A stretch of DNA of 64,000 nucleotides from Gaiellasilicea sp963811885. Lineage in GTDB: Bacteria > Actinomycetota > Thermoleophilia > Gaiellales > Gaiellaceae. Every line of letters begins with the position of its first letter. Position 1 is the stretch's first letter. Positions 40,558-48,461 of the stretch are shown piece by piece. The DNA is taken from assembly GCA_963811885.1 (NCBI GenBank), contig CAWETB010000015.1, positions 372,001-436,000 on the forward strand, read 5' to 3'. Below the pieces are notes generated by a model. It was not told where the DNA came from and did no database searches. It saw nothing but the letters and a program-made list of their open reading frames with translations. Made by a program: the position numbers and the translations under genes.

Positions 40558-41594
40558 GCAGGGTCGAGCGGCTCGCCGCGCTGCTGGACGAGCCGCTGCT
40601 CGTCACGAGCGGCGTCAACGTCCGCTATCTCATCGGTCTCCAGAGCTCGAACGCGGCCGTCCTCGTGGAGCCCGACGGCGAGGCGACGCTCTTCACCGAC
40701 TTCCGCTACGCGCAGAAGGCCCGCGCGCTCGAGGGCGTCCGCTTCGAGCAGACGGCGCGCGCCGTGATCGGCGACCTCTCGACGAGGCTGGCGGGCCGGA
40801 CGATCTGGATCGAAGGCCACGTCGTCACCGTCGCCGCGAACGAGCAGCTGCGGGAGGGCGGTGTCGACACCGTGCCGCAGTCGGGACTCGTCGAGCGCCT
40901 GCGCGCGGTCAAGGAACCGGGGGAGATCGCGACGATCCGGGAGGCGGCTGCGATCTCGGACAAGGTCTTCACCGCGCTCGCCGAGGAGCAGTTCACGGGG
41001 CGCACGGAGCTGCAGCTGGCGTGGCGGGTGCGCGAGCTCTTCCACGAGCACGGCGCCTCGGAGCTCGCCTTCGACACGATCGTCGCCGCGGCCGAGAACG
41101 GCGCCAGCCCGCATGCGGACGTCCGCGACGTCGAGATCCCGGCGAACACGCTCGTCACGATCGACGCGGGCTGCCGGGTCGACGGGTACGCGTCGGACTG
41201 CACCCGCACCTTCGCGACCGGCGACCTGCCGGACGAGCTGGCGCGGGCGTACGAGGTCTGCCTCGAGGCGGAGCTCGCCGGGCTCGAGGCGTACGGCCCC
41301 GGTGTGAGCGGGCGCAACGCCGACGCGGCGGCGCGCGATCTCATCACCGCAGCCGGGTTCGGCGAGAACTTCGGCCACGGCCTCGGCCACGGGATCGGGC
41401 TCGAGGTGCACGAGCAGCCGGCGGCGCGCGCCGAGTCGACGGACACCTTCGAGGCCGGGAACGTGATCAGCTGCGAGCCCGGCATCTACCTCCCCGACGT
41501 CGGCGGCGTCCGGATCGAGGACATGGTGCTCGTCACCGACGGCGGCAGCGAGCGGCTCACCCACGCGGACAAGCAGCTGACGACCGTCAGGTAA
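40554..41594 (+). CDS. Xaa-Pro aminopeptidase (M24 family)
   Basis: The enzyme has 346 aa. The N-terminal creatinase-like domain (PLLVTSGVNVRYLIGLQSSN) is followed by the pita-bread metallopeptidase core. Metal ligands are visible at TIDAGCRVDGYASDCTRTF (two Asp), NFGHGLGHGIGLEVHEQP (His), ISCEPGIYLP (Glu) and GGVRIEDMVLV (Glu). It removes N-terminal residues preceding proline. It overlaps aroQ by 4 bp and lies 12 bp before efp. The linkage to efp is widely conserved and fits a shared proline theme. Confidence 0.93.
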   Translation: MSRVERLAALLDEPLLVTSGVNVRYLIGLQSSNAAVLVEPDGEATLFTDFRYAQKARALEGVRFEQTARAVIGDLSTRLAGRTIWIEGHVVTVAANEQLREGGVDTVPQSGLVERLRAVKEPGEIATIREAAAISDKVFTALAEEQFTGRTELQLAWRVRELFHEHGASELAFDTIVAAAENGASPHADVRDVEIPANTLVTIDAGCRVDGYASDCTRTFATGDLPDELARAYEVCLEAELAGLEAYGPGVSGRNADAAARDLITAAGFGENFGHGLGHGIGLEVHEQPAARAESTDTFEAGNVISCEPGIYLPDVGGVRIEDMVLVTDGGSERLTHADKQLTTVR

Positions 41595-41606
41595 CCTGCG
41601 CGCGCC

Positions 41607-42173
41607 GTGGCCGACGTCGTCAGCACCAACGAGTTCAAGACCGGGATGCACATCGAGCTGGAGGGCTCGGTCTGGCGGATCGTCGACTTCCAGCACGTGA
41701 AGCCGGGCAAGGGCGGCGCCTTCGTGCGCACGAAGGTGAAGAGCGTCAACTCGGGCTCCGTCGTCGACAAGACGTTCCGGGCGGGCGAGAAGTTCCCGCG
41801 CGTCTTCACCGAGGTCAAGAACATGCAGTACCTCTACGACTCCGGTGACGAGGTCGTCTTCATGGACGAGCAGACGTACGAGCAGATGTCGCTCCCGCAC
41901 GCGTCGCTGGAGGCCGAGCTGCCCTACATGCAGCCGTCAACGCCGGTGCAGCTTCTCTTCGTCGGCGGGCAGCCGTCGGGCGTGCAGCTGCCCTCCTCGA
42001 TCGAGCTCACGGTCACCGACACCGAGCCGGGCGTGAAGGGCGACACGGTCTCGAACGTGACGAAGCCGGCGACGCTCGAGACGGGCGCCGTCGTCGCGGT
42101 GCCGCTCTTCGTGAACCCGGGCGACCGCATCAAGGTCGATCCGCGCGAAGGCCGCTACATCAGCCGCGCCTGA
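41607..42173 (+). CDS. efp: Translation elongation factor P
   Basis: The factor has 188 aa in three beta domains. It begins VSTNEFKTGMHIELEGSVWR. The loop that reaches the peptidyl-transferase centre is HVKPGKGGAFVRTK, with Lys at the tip (unmodified or PGKGGA-type), and the C-terminal OB domain ends KVDPREGRYISR. It rescues ribosomes stalled on polyproline, relevant here because several neighbours encode Pro-Glu repeat proteins. No EpmA/EpmB or rhamnosylation gene is adjacent. The GTG start has a TAACCT box 9 nt upstream. Confidence 0.96.
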   Translation: MADVVSTNEFKTGMHIELEGSVWRIVDFQHVKPGKGGAFVRTKVKSVNSGSVVDKTFRAGEKFPRVFTEVKNMQYLYDSGDEVVFMDEQTYEQMSLPHASLEAELPYMQPSTPVQLLFVGGQPSGVQLPSSIELTVTDTEPGVKGDTVSNVTKPATLETGAVVAVPLFVNPGDRIKVDPREGRYISRA

Positions 42174-42196
42174 GGCTCCCCGCGCGGCGCACTCGG

Positions 42197-42202
42197 TAGT
42201 CT
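42197..42202 (+). promoter_or_regulatory. Leaderless-type -10 box for the BCCP-fusion/accC operon
   Basis: TAGTCT, then 6 nt, then GTG at 42209. No Shine-Dalgarno is visible. Confidence 0.5.
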
Positions 42203-42208
42203 CCGCAC

Positions 42209-44011
42209 GTGCCGCGGCTCGTCGACACCACCATTCGCCTGCTCTCGCAGGAGCCACTCGCCGGGCGGGTGCCCACCGGCGAGCTGCTCCGGATCGCCGA
42301 GGTGCTCGACGGCGCCGGCTTCGCACTGCTCGAGGTCTCCGGCGGCGGCGTCTTCGACACGGCCGTCCGGCGCGGCGTCGAGAGCCCGTGGGAGCGCATC
42401 CGCGCGCTGAAGTCGCGCACGTCGACGCCGCTCGGCCTGGCGCTGCGCGGCCGCTTCCTCGTCGGCGCGCGGCCCGTCGGCGCCGACTTCGTGCGCCGCT
42501 TCGTCGCCTCCGCGGCCGAGAACGGCATCGACGTCTTCCGTCTCCACGACCCGCTCAACGACGTCTCCAACCTCCGCGAGCCGGGTGACGCGATCGTCGC
42601 GGCCGGCAAGGAGTTCTACGCGGGGCTCGTCTACAGCCCGGGCGACGAGAGCGCGATGGACAAGCTCGTCGAGCAGGCGAAGGAGTTGTCCGACATCAAG
42701 GCGACGCGCGCGCTCGTCCACGACCCGAGCGGCGGCCTCGAGCCGCACCAGGCTGCCGAGCTCGTCGGGCGGGTGAAAGAGGCGTCCGGTCTGCCGGTCG
42801 GCTTCTACAGCCAGGGCGCCGGCGGGACCGCTCTCGCGGACTCGCTCGAGGCCGCCCGCGCCGGGGCCGACCTGATCGCGTGCGCCGTCTACCCGCTCGC
42901 GCTCTCACTCCATCGCGTCGCAGGCGAGTCGCTCGCCTCCGCGCTCGCCGGGATGGGGATGGACACCGGTGTCGACGTCGCCAGGCTGTGGGGAGCCTCC
43001 GACCTCGTCGACGAGCACATCGGCGACGAGATCGTGACGCCGCACGCGCCTCGGATCGCCGTGCGCGCGGCGGAGTACGACCTGCCGCCGGGGCTCGTCG
43101 CCGCGCTCGACACGCACCTGCGCGCGCACGCGGCCGACGATCGCCTGCTCGAGACGCTCGACGAGCTGCAGCAGATCCGGCGCGAGACGGGCTGGCCGCC
43201 GCTCGCCGCGCCGATCGGCCAGATCCTCGCTTCGCAGGCGCTGATCCACGTGCTCTCGGCCCGCCGCTACGGCACGGTCGTGGACGAGTTCCGCTCGCTC
43301 GTCCAGGGCGGCTTCGGCAGCCCACCCGGCTCCGTGGACCCCACCGTCGCGAGAGCGGTCGAGCTCCTCTCCGACGGCATGGCGCCGCTCGACGAGGACC
43401 CGCCGACCGCCGAGGACGTGCGGATCGAGGCGGAAGGCCTGGCAGCGAGCGAGGAGGAGCTCGTCCTGATCGCGCTCTTCGGCGAGGAGGCCGAGGCGCT
43501 GCTGCGCACGATCAGGGCCCGTCACAACCGCGACGACCGCGGCGAGACGACGCTCGAGGAGACGCGCGAGCAGCGCATCCGCGAGCTCGTCCGGATCGTC
43601 CAGGAGAGCGGCGTCGCCGAGGTCGAGATCGAGGACGAGGGGATGCGCGTCTCCGTCCGCCGCGCCGACGAGCGCCCGGCGCTGCAGCTCGCCGCCCCGC
43701 TCGCCGACGACGAGCCCGGCGAGCTGCCGGTGCTCCCGGCCGCGTCGGCCGGCTCGATCCGGGTCGAGTCGCCGATGGTGGGCGTCTTCTACCGCCAGTC
43801 CGAGCCGGGGACACCGCCGTTCGTGGATGTGGGCGACGTCGTCACGCCCGGCCAGACGCTCTGCCTGCTCGAGGCGATGAAGCTCTTCAACGAGCTGAAG
43901 GCGGATGCCACCGGCAAGGTGACCGCGATCCACGCCGAGAACGGCAAGCCGGTCGAGTTCGGGCAGCTCCTCTTCGAGCTCGAGCCGATCGCCGCGCCGC
44001 CCACGCTCTGA
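42209..44011 (+). CDS. Carboxyltransferase-like (HMGL fold) domain fused to biotin carboxyl carrier domain; catalytic metal site lost
   Basis: The protein has 600 aa. Residues ~1-430 follow the carboxyltransferase domain of pyruvate carboxylase/oxaloacetate decarboxylase alpha: DTTIR, LEVSGGGVFDTAVRRG, PWERIRAL, NGIDVFRLHDPLNDVSNLRE, then a helical end. Residues ~450-600 are a BCCP: IRELVRIVQESGVAEVEIED, a short linker, and a biotinyl domain with EAMKLFNE (K558). All four metal-site residues of the active family are replaced: Asp of R-D by L11, the carbamylated Lys of IKDMAG by H171 in VHDPSGG, and the H-x-H pair by Y200 and Q202 in GFYSQGAGG. The N-terminal part is therefore probably non-catalytic and structural. 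It is followed without gap by accC. Confidence 0.85.
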   Translation: MPRLVDTTIRLLSQEPLAGRVPTGELLRIAEVLDGAGFALLEVSGGGVFDTAVRRGVESPWERIRALKSRTSTPLGLALRGRFLVGARPVGADFVRRFVASAAENGIDVFRLHDPLNDVSNLREPGDAIVAAGKEFYAGLVYSPGDESAMDKLVEQAKELSDIKATRALVHDPSGGLEPHQAAELVGRVKEASGLPVGFYSQGAGGTALADSLEAARAGADLIACAVYPLALSLHRVAGESLASALAGMGMDTGVDVARLWGASDLVDEHIGDEIVTPHAPRIAVRAAEYDLPPGLVAALDTHLRAHAADDRLLETLDELQQIRRETGWPPLAAPIGQILASQALIHVLSARRYGTVVDEFRSLVQGGFGSPPGSVDPTVARAVELLSDGMAPLDEDPPTAEDVRIEAEGLAASEEELVLIALFGEEAEALLRTIRARHNRDDRGETTLEETREQRIRELVRIVQESGVAEVEIEDEGMRVSVRRADERPALQLAAPLADDEPGELPVLPAASAGSIRVESPMVGVFYRQSEPGTPPFVDVGDVVTPGQTLCLLEAMKLFNELKADATGKVTAIHAENGKPVEFGQLLFELEPIAAPPTL

Positions 44012-45369
44012 TGTTCAACCGCGTGCTCGTCGCGAACCGCGGTGAGATCGCCGTCCGGGTCATCCGCGCGATCCACGAGCTCGGCGCTGAAGCCGTCGCC
44101 GTCTACTCCACCGCCGACCGGGACGCGCTGCACGTCCGCCTCGCCGACCGGGCCGTCTGCATCGGCCCGCCCTCGGCCTCGGAGAGCTACCTGCGCATCG
44201 CCAACGTGATCGCCGCCGCCGACACGACGGGCTGCGAGGCCGTCCACCCGGGCTACGGCTTCCTCTCCGAGAACCCGGCCTTCGTCCGTGCCTGTGAGGA
44301 CAACGACCTCGTCTTCGTCGGGCCCGGCGCGGACGTGATGGAGCGGATGGGCGACAAGGCGCGCGCGAAGGCGGAGATGAAGGCCGCCGGCGTCCCGCTC
44401 GTGCCCGGTACCGAAGGCGGCGCGTCGCTCGCCGACGTGCGCACCGCCGCCGAGGAGCTCGGCTACCCGGTGCTGCTGAAGGCGACGGCCGGTGGTGGCG
44501 GCAAGGGGATGCGGCTCGTCCATGGCCCGGACGAGCTCGCGGCGGCGTACTCGACCGCCCGCGTCGAGGCCGAGGCTGCGTTCTCGGACGGGTCGCTCTA
44601 CCTCGAGAAGGCGCTCGTCCCCGCGCGGCACGTCGAGATCCAGGTGCTGTGCGACAAGGACGGCGGCGTGCTCACGCTCGGCGAGCGCGAGTGCTCGATC
44701 CAGCGCCGCCACCAGAAGCTGATCGAGGAGTCGCCCTCGCCCGCATTGGACGCCGACACGCGTGAGGAGATGGAGGCGGCGGCGGAGCGGGCGTGCAGGA
44801 CGATCGGCTACGAGAACGCCGGCACCTTCGAGTTCCTGCTCGGCGCCGACGGCACCTTTCACTTCATCGAGCTGAACGCGCGCCTCCAGGTCGAGCATCC
44901 CGTCAGCGAGCTCGTCACCGGCGTCGACGTCGTGCGGGAGCAGCTGCGGATCGCCGCAGGGGAGCCGCTGTCGCTGACAGGCAGGGCGCCGCGGCGCGGG
45001 CATGCGCTGGAGATCAGGCTCAATGCCGAGGATCCTGCGCGCGACTTCGCGCCCGCACCGGGGACGATCACGCGCTTCCGCCCGCCGCTCGGCCCCGGCG
45101 TCCGAATCGACACGCACCTCGAGGAGGGCTCGGCGATCTCGCCGTACTACGACTCGCTGATCGCGAAGCTGATCGTGTGGGCCGAGGACCGGCCGGCGGC
45201 GATCGCGCGCGGAATCCGCGCGCTCGAGGAAATCGGGCTCGACGGCGTGCCGACGACGCGCGGGCTCGCACTCGACATCCTCCGCTCGGCCGAGTTCGCA
45301 GGCGGCGAGTACTCGACGAGCTTCCTCGCGGAGATGGAGGGGCGCCTGCCGGCGCTCACCGCGGGATGA
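44011..45369 (+). CDS. accC: Biotin carboxylase subunit
   Basis: The enzyme has 452 aa. It starts MFNRVLVANRGEIAVRVIRA. The ATP-grasp domain has the Gly-rich loop ATAGGGGKGMRLV, the VEIQVLCDKDGGVLTLGERE strand, SIQRRHQKLIEESPSP, and catalytic FIELNARLQVEHPVSELVTG. It carboxylates biotin on BCCP using ATP and bicarbonate; the BCCP is in the preceding fused gene (1-base TGATG overlap). The carboxyltransferase partner for acetyl-CoA or propionyl-CoA is not encoded in this window. Confidence 0.95.
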   Translation: MFNRVLVANRGEIAVRVIRAIHELGAEAVAVYSTADRDALHVRLADRAVCIGPPSASESYLRIANVIAAADTTGCEAVHPGYGFLSENPAFVRACEDNDLVFVGPGADVMERMGDKARAKAEMKAAGVPLVPGTEGGASLADVRTAAEELGYPVLLKATAGGGGKGMRLVHGPDELAAAYSTARVEAEAAFSDGSLYLEKALVPARHVEIQVLCDKDGGVLTLGERECSIQRRHQKLIEESPSPALDADTREEMEAAAERACRTIGYENAGTFEFLLGADGTFHFIELNARLQVEHPVSELVTGVDVVREQLRIAAGEPLSLTGRAPRRGHALEIRLNAEDPARDFAPAPGTITRFRPPLGPGVRIDTHLEEGSAISPYYDSLIAKLIVWAEDRPAAIARGIRALEEIGLDGVPTTRGLALDILRSAEFAGGEYSTSFLAEMEGRLPALTAG

Positions 45370-45677
45370 GCCGGGACGGGCACGTGCTCAAGGGCGCGCA
45401 GGGCGAGATCCGAGTCGAAGGCGATGCGCTGGCGGCGCTCGTGATCTCGGCGGCCGAGCTGGTCGACGGCGCCCGGGCGCGCCGCCCACGGCGCGGCCTC
45501 GACGTGAGCGTCGCCGACGGCGCCGTCCAGGTCGAGCTCGAGCTCGCCGCCCGCTACGGCAGCGTCCTGCCCGAGCTCGCGCGCGCCGTGCAGGAGAGCG
45601 TCACCGACGCACTGCGGACCGCGGCGGGCCTGACCGTCGAGCGCGTCGACGTCTCGATCGAGGAGCTCGACGCATGA
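45366..45677 (+). CDS. Asp23/Gls24 family protein
   Basis: The protein has 103 aa, somewhat short for the family (~110-150). It shows GEIRVEGDALAALVISAAEL, then VSVADGAVQVELELAARYGS and LARAVQESVTDALRTAAGLT, then VERVDVSIEELDA, the ordinary Asp23 pattern. Family members sit near the membrane and relate to envelope homeostasis; in Firmicutes the homologue YqhY lies in the acc operon before nusB, exactly as here. It overlaps accC and nusB by 4 bp each, so the order accB-accC-yqhY-nusB is conserved. Confidence 0.88.
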   Translation: MSRDGHVLKGAQGEIRVEGDALAALVISAAELVDGARARRPRRGLDVSVADGAVQVELELAARYGSVLPELARAVQESVTDALRTAAGLTVERVDVSIEELDA

Positions 45678-46054
45678 GCACCGGTCGCCGGCAGGCGCGG
45701 CGCACCGCGCTCTTTCTGCTCTACCAGTGGGATCTGACCGGGCAGCCGCTGACGACGCTGTACGAGGGTGAGCCGGACGCGTTCGCGCTCGAGCTCGCCG
45801 AGAGCGTCTCGGCTCGCGCGGAGGAGCTCGACCTGCGGATCACGGCGTCTGCGGAGGGCTGGACCGCCGACCGGCTGGGTACGCTCGAGCGGAACATCCT
45901 GAGGATCGGGATCCACGAGCTGGAGGAGGAGAGCGTGCCGCCGGAGGTGGCGATGAACGAGGCTGTCGTGCTGGCGAAGCGGTACGCGTCCGAGGACGCC
46001 GCCCGGCTCGTGAACGGGATTCTGGCCCGGGTGGCCAGGGAGGAGGTCGCATGA
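45674..46054 (+). CDS. nusB: Transcription antitermination factor NusB
   Basis: This 126-aa all-helical protein reads RRQARRTALFLLYQWDLTGQ, RLGTLERNILRIGIHELEEE and VPPEVAMNEAVVLAKRYASE, then ARLVNGILARVA. This is the standard NusB pattern with the basic RNA-binding N-terminal helix. With NusE (S10) it binds boxA RNA to promote rRNA antitermination. It is coupled on both sides by 4-bp overlaps. Confidence 0.93.
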   Translation: MSTGRRQARRTALFLLYQWDLTGQPLTTLYEGEPDAFALELAESVSARAEELDLRITASAEGWTADRLGTLERNILRIGIHELEEESVPPEVAMNEAVVLAKRYASEDAARLVNGILARVAREEVA

Positions 46055-46263
46055 GCGAGGCCGGATCCGCGGACGAGGCGCTCGGACGCGCCGAGGAGCT
46101 GCTCGAGCGGCTGAAGGCGACCCGCGAGGAGCTGGAGCGGCTGGCCGCCAAGGAGGACGCCGAGGCGGCCGTCGAGACCCTGACTGAGCTCGCCGAGCTC
46201 GCGAAGGAGGTCGAGGCCGAGCTCGCGAAGGCTCGCGCCCGCGCCGATGCTCCGCAGCCCTGA
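46051..46263 (+). CDS. Small coiled-coil protein in the xseB position
   Basis: This 70-aa highly charged helix (ADEALGRAEELLERLKATRE, then a Glu/Ala/Lys coiled coil) lies between nusB and the prenyl synthase gene. In many bacteria exonuclease VII small subunit (xseB) lies at this place, but the XseB consensus (E-x-L-V-x-x-L-E-x-G-x-L-S/P-L-E-x-S) is not seen. No xseA is present here. It overlaps nusB by 4 bp and the ispA-like gene by 17 bp. Confidence 0.65.
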   Translation: MSEAGSADEALGRAEELLERLKATREELERLAAKEDAEAAVETLTELAELAKEVEAELAKARARADAPQP

Positions 46264-47020
46264 CGAGCTTCGCGCTCTCGTCGAGGGATATCTCGGCGAG
46301 CTCGCGTTCACACCCGAGCTGGGCCGCCTCGAGGAGGCGCTGCGGTATCCGCTCGAAGCCGGCGGCAAGCGCGTCCGGCCGGTGATCGCGCTGGCGGTCG
46401 GCGAAGCTGCGGACGCAGCCGCCGAGCACGTCCTGCCCGCCGCTGCGGCCGTCGAGCTCGTCCACACGTTCTCGCTCGTCCACGACGACCTGCCCGCGCT
46501 CGACGACGACGACGAGCGCCGCGGCCGTCCCTCCGCCCACATCGCCTTCGGCGAGGCGACGGCGCTCCTGGCGGGCGACGCGCTGCTCGCGGAGGCGTTC
46601 CGGCTCGCGCTCTCGTATCCGACGCCGATGGTCGGCCGCGAGCTCGCGCAGGCGACGCTGGGGATGATCGGCGGCCAGCACCGCGACGTCACCGGCGACA
46701 CCGCCGACCTCGCGGCACTGCACCGGCTGAAGACGGGCGCGCTCTTCTCCGCCTCGGTGGGCGTTGCGCTCTGGGTCGCGGAGGTGCCGGAGGGCGAGCA
46801 ACCGGCCTGGCGGGCGTTCGGCGACGAGCTCGGCCTGCTCTTCCAGATCGTCGACGACCTGCTCGACGGCGACGGCTACGCGGCTGTGCACGGGATCGAG
46901 GCGGCGCGCCGGCACGCGGACGAGGCTGCCGAGCGCGCGCAGACTCGGCTCGACGCGATCTCCGCGGACACGAGCGTGCTCGCCGAGATCGTCGCATCGC
47001 TCGCCGCCCGCACGGCGTAG
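46247..47020 (+). CDS. ispA: Polyprenyl (farnesyl/geranylgeranyl) diphosphate synthase
   Basis: The enzyme has 257 aa. Its first Asp-rich motif reads SLVHDDLPALDDDDERRGRP (FARM), and the second is LGLLFQIVDDLLDGDG. KRVRP at the substrate-binding loop reads GGKRVRPVIALAVG. It makes short-chain prenyl diphosphates from IPP and DMAPP. The protein is ~35 aa shorter at the C terminus than E. coli IspA. It is in the nusB operon; no dxs follows, unlike in proteobacteria. Chain length cannot be predicted by eye. Confidence 0.9.
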   Translation: MLRSPDELRALVEGYLGELAFTPELGRLEEALRYPLEAGGKRVRPVIALAVGEAADAAAEHVLPAAAAVELVHTFSLVHDDLPALDDDDERRGRPSAHIAFGEATALLAGDALLAEAFRLALSYPTPMVGRELAQATLGMIGGQHRDVTGDTADLAALHRLKTGALFSASVGVALWVAEVPEGEQPAWRAFGDELGLLFQIVDDLLDGDGYAAVHGIEAARRHADEAAERAQTRLDAISADTSVLAEIVASLAARTA

Positions 47021-47802
47021 TGCGCCCGCCCGCGGCCGTCCTGGCGGCATTCGGTGTCACGGCAGAACCCGAGCGGCTGCGCGGCGGCATGGAGACCTCC
47101 TGGCGGTGCGGCGACCTCGTCGTGAAGCCGCTCGATCTGTCCGTCGAGGAGATCCGGTGGTGGGGAGCCCTGTTCGAGCAGCTCGAGTGCGACGGCTTTC
47201 GCGTCTCGCGGCTGCGTGGCGTCAGCGACGGCTGGTGTGCCTGGGAGTACCTGCCCGGCGAGCACCGAGAGCGCGCCTGGTCGGAGATCATCGCCGTCGG
47301 GGAGCGTTTCCACGCCGCGATCGCGGCCGTCCCGCGGCCGTCGTTTCTCGATCGCCGCACAAACCACTGGGCGATTGGGGAGCGCGTCGCCTGGGGTGAG
47401 CTTCCGGTCGATGAGTTCGCCCACGTCAAGCACCTGCCGAGACTCGCGGCGGCGCTCCGGCCGGTCGACGAGACGGCGAGCCAGCTCGTGCACGGCGACC
47501 TCACCGGCAACGTGCTCTTCGCCGACGACCTTCCGCCGGCGGTGATCGACTTCTCCCCGTACTGGCGGCCGACGGGCTTCGCGTCTGCCGTCGTCGTCGG
47601 CGACGCCTTGCTCTGGGAGGGCGCCGATGCAGATCTCCTGAAGGAGGTCGACCACGTGGACGACCTCCCGCAGCTGCTGCTGCGGGCGCTGATCTACCGC
47701 GCCGTCGTGGACGCGCTCATCCGGGCGGGCGAGCCGTGGCGATCCGACGAGGACGACTTCTTCCTCGCGCCGGTCGAGCTCGCGTGCTCGCTGGCCGGAT
47801 AG
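47020..47802 (+). CDS. Aminoglycoside phosphotransferase-like kinase family protein
   Basis: The protein has 260 aa. It has the APH/choline-kinase fold signatures: QLVHGDLTGNVLFADD (catalytic loop, HGDLxxxN) and AVIDFSPYWRPTG (the Asp of DFG). The N-terminal lobe is shortened and the P-loop Lys is probably the VVKPLDL strand. Similar proteins in Actinobacteria are annotated as TIGR02569-like, and the substrate is unknown. It starts at GTG overlapping the stop of the prenyl synthase (TAGTG). A role in antibiotic resistance should not be assumed. Confidence 0.75.
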   Translation: MRPPAAVLAAFGVTAEPERLRGGMETSWRCGDLVVKPLDLSVEEIRWWGALFEQLECDGFRVSRLRGVSDGWCAWEYLPGEHRERAWSEIIAVGERFHAAIAAVPRPSFLDRRTNHWAIGERVAWGELPVDEFAHVKHLPRLAAALRPVDETASQLVHGDLTGNVLFADDLPPAVIDFSPYWRPTGFASAVVVGDALLWEGADADLLKEVDHVDDLPQLLLRALIYRAVVDALIRAGEPWRSDEDDFFLAPVELACSLAG

Positions 47803-47805
47803 CAT
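47800..47805 (+). promoter_or_regulatory. Leaderless-type -10 box
   Basis: TAGCAT, overlapping the end of the kinase-like gene, then 6 nt, then GTG at 47812. Confidence 0.45.
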
Positions 47806-47811
47806 CGCGGC

Positions 47812-48232
47812 GTGGAGCAGCGGCTCAGCCTCGTCACCCTCGGCGTCCGCGACCTGGCCAGCTCGCGCGCCTTCTACGAGGCGCTCGGCTGGACGACGGG
47901 CGCCGCGCCGGACGACGACGTCGTCTTCTTCCAGGCCGGCGGGATGATCGTCGCGCTCTGGGGGCGGGACAGCTCGCTGCGGACAGCGGCGTCGAGGACG
48001 GCGGCGGCTGGGGCGGCGTCACGCTGGCGTACAACACACGCTCCCGGCTGAGGTCGATGCGGTCATCGCGGAGGCTGAGGCGGCCGGCGCGACGATCGCG
48101 CGCCACGGTGCCGAGACGTTCTGGGGCGGCTACTCCGGCGTCTTCATCGATCCCGACGGTCACCCGTGGGAGGTCGCGCACAACCCGGGCTGGACGATCG
48201 CGGACGACGGCTCGATCTCACTCGGGGGTTAG
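47812..48232 (+). CDS. VOC superfamily protein (two frameshifts)
   Basis: The first module reads LSLVTLGVRDLASSRAFYEA, then VVFFQAGGMIVALWG. A shift near 47965 restores GGGWGGVTLAYNTRS. A second near 48050 restores PAEVDAVIAEAEAAGATIAR, then GYSGVFIDPDGHPWEVAHN with the C-terminal metal-ligand strand, ending tag 48230-48232. The corrected length of ~140 aa is standard for lactoylglutathione-lyase-like VOC proteins. The ligand is unknown. Two indels in 100 bp again suggest assembly error. Confidence 0.7.
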
Positions 48233-48260
48233 CGCTCGTCCGTCAGGGCATGAGCGGCCT

Positions 48261-48461
48261 ATGGAGTGCCGCTGCACCCACGTCGACATCCTGTACGACT
48301 CGGAGGCCACGGAGTACGAGGAGAAGCACCTCGTCTCCGACGGGCAGGCGCTCGTCTGCCCGAACACGGGCGCCCGCTGGCAGGTCGAGCAGCGCGGTCC
48401 CCAGCTCGTGCTCCGCCAGATCGATCCCGAGCGGCACCTCACGCGCCGCCCGCAGCACTAG
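48261..48461 (+). CDS. Small Cys-containing protein
   Basis: The protein has 66 aa. It starts MECRCTHVDILYD and later has LVCPNTGARW, giving three Cys plus His that could bind a metal, followed by a basic tail (DPERHLTRRPQH). No family is recognised. There is no clear SD before ATG 48261. It converges on the toroid-fold gene with a 4-bp overlap (48458-48461), which supports its end point. Confidence 0.5.
   Translation: MECRCTHVDILYDSEATEYEEKHLVSDGQALVCPNTGARWQVEQRGPQLVLRQIDPERHLTRRPQH

Noticed and set aside
41592..41597. Leaderless -10 box for efp (TAACCT)
   Set aside because: The spacing to GTG is 9 nt, outside the 6-7 nt seen at the other genes. The same holds for TAGACT before 23789 and TAGGCT before 54264 (8 nt).
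46051..46263. xseB (exonuclease VII small subunit)
   Set aside because: Only the position fits. The XseB sequence pattern is not visible and no xseA is nearby.
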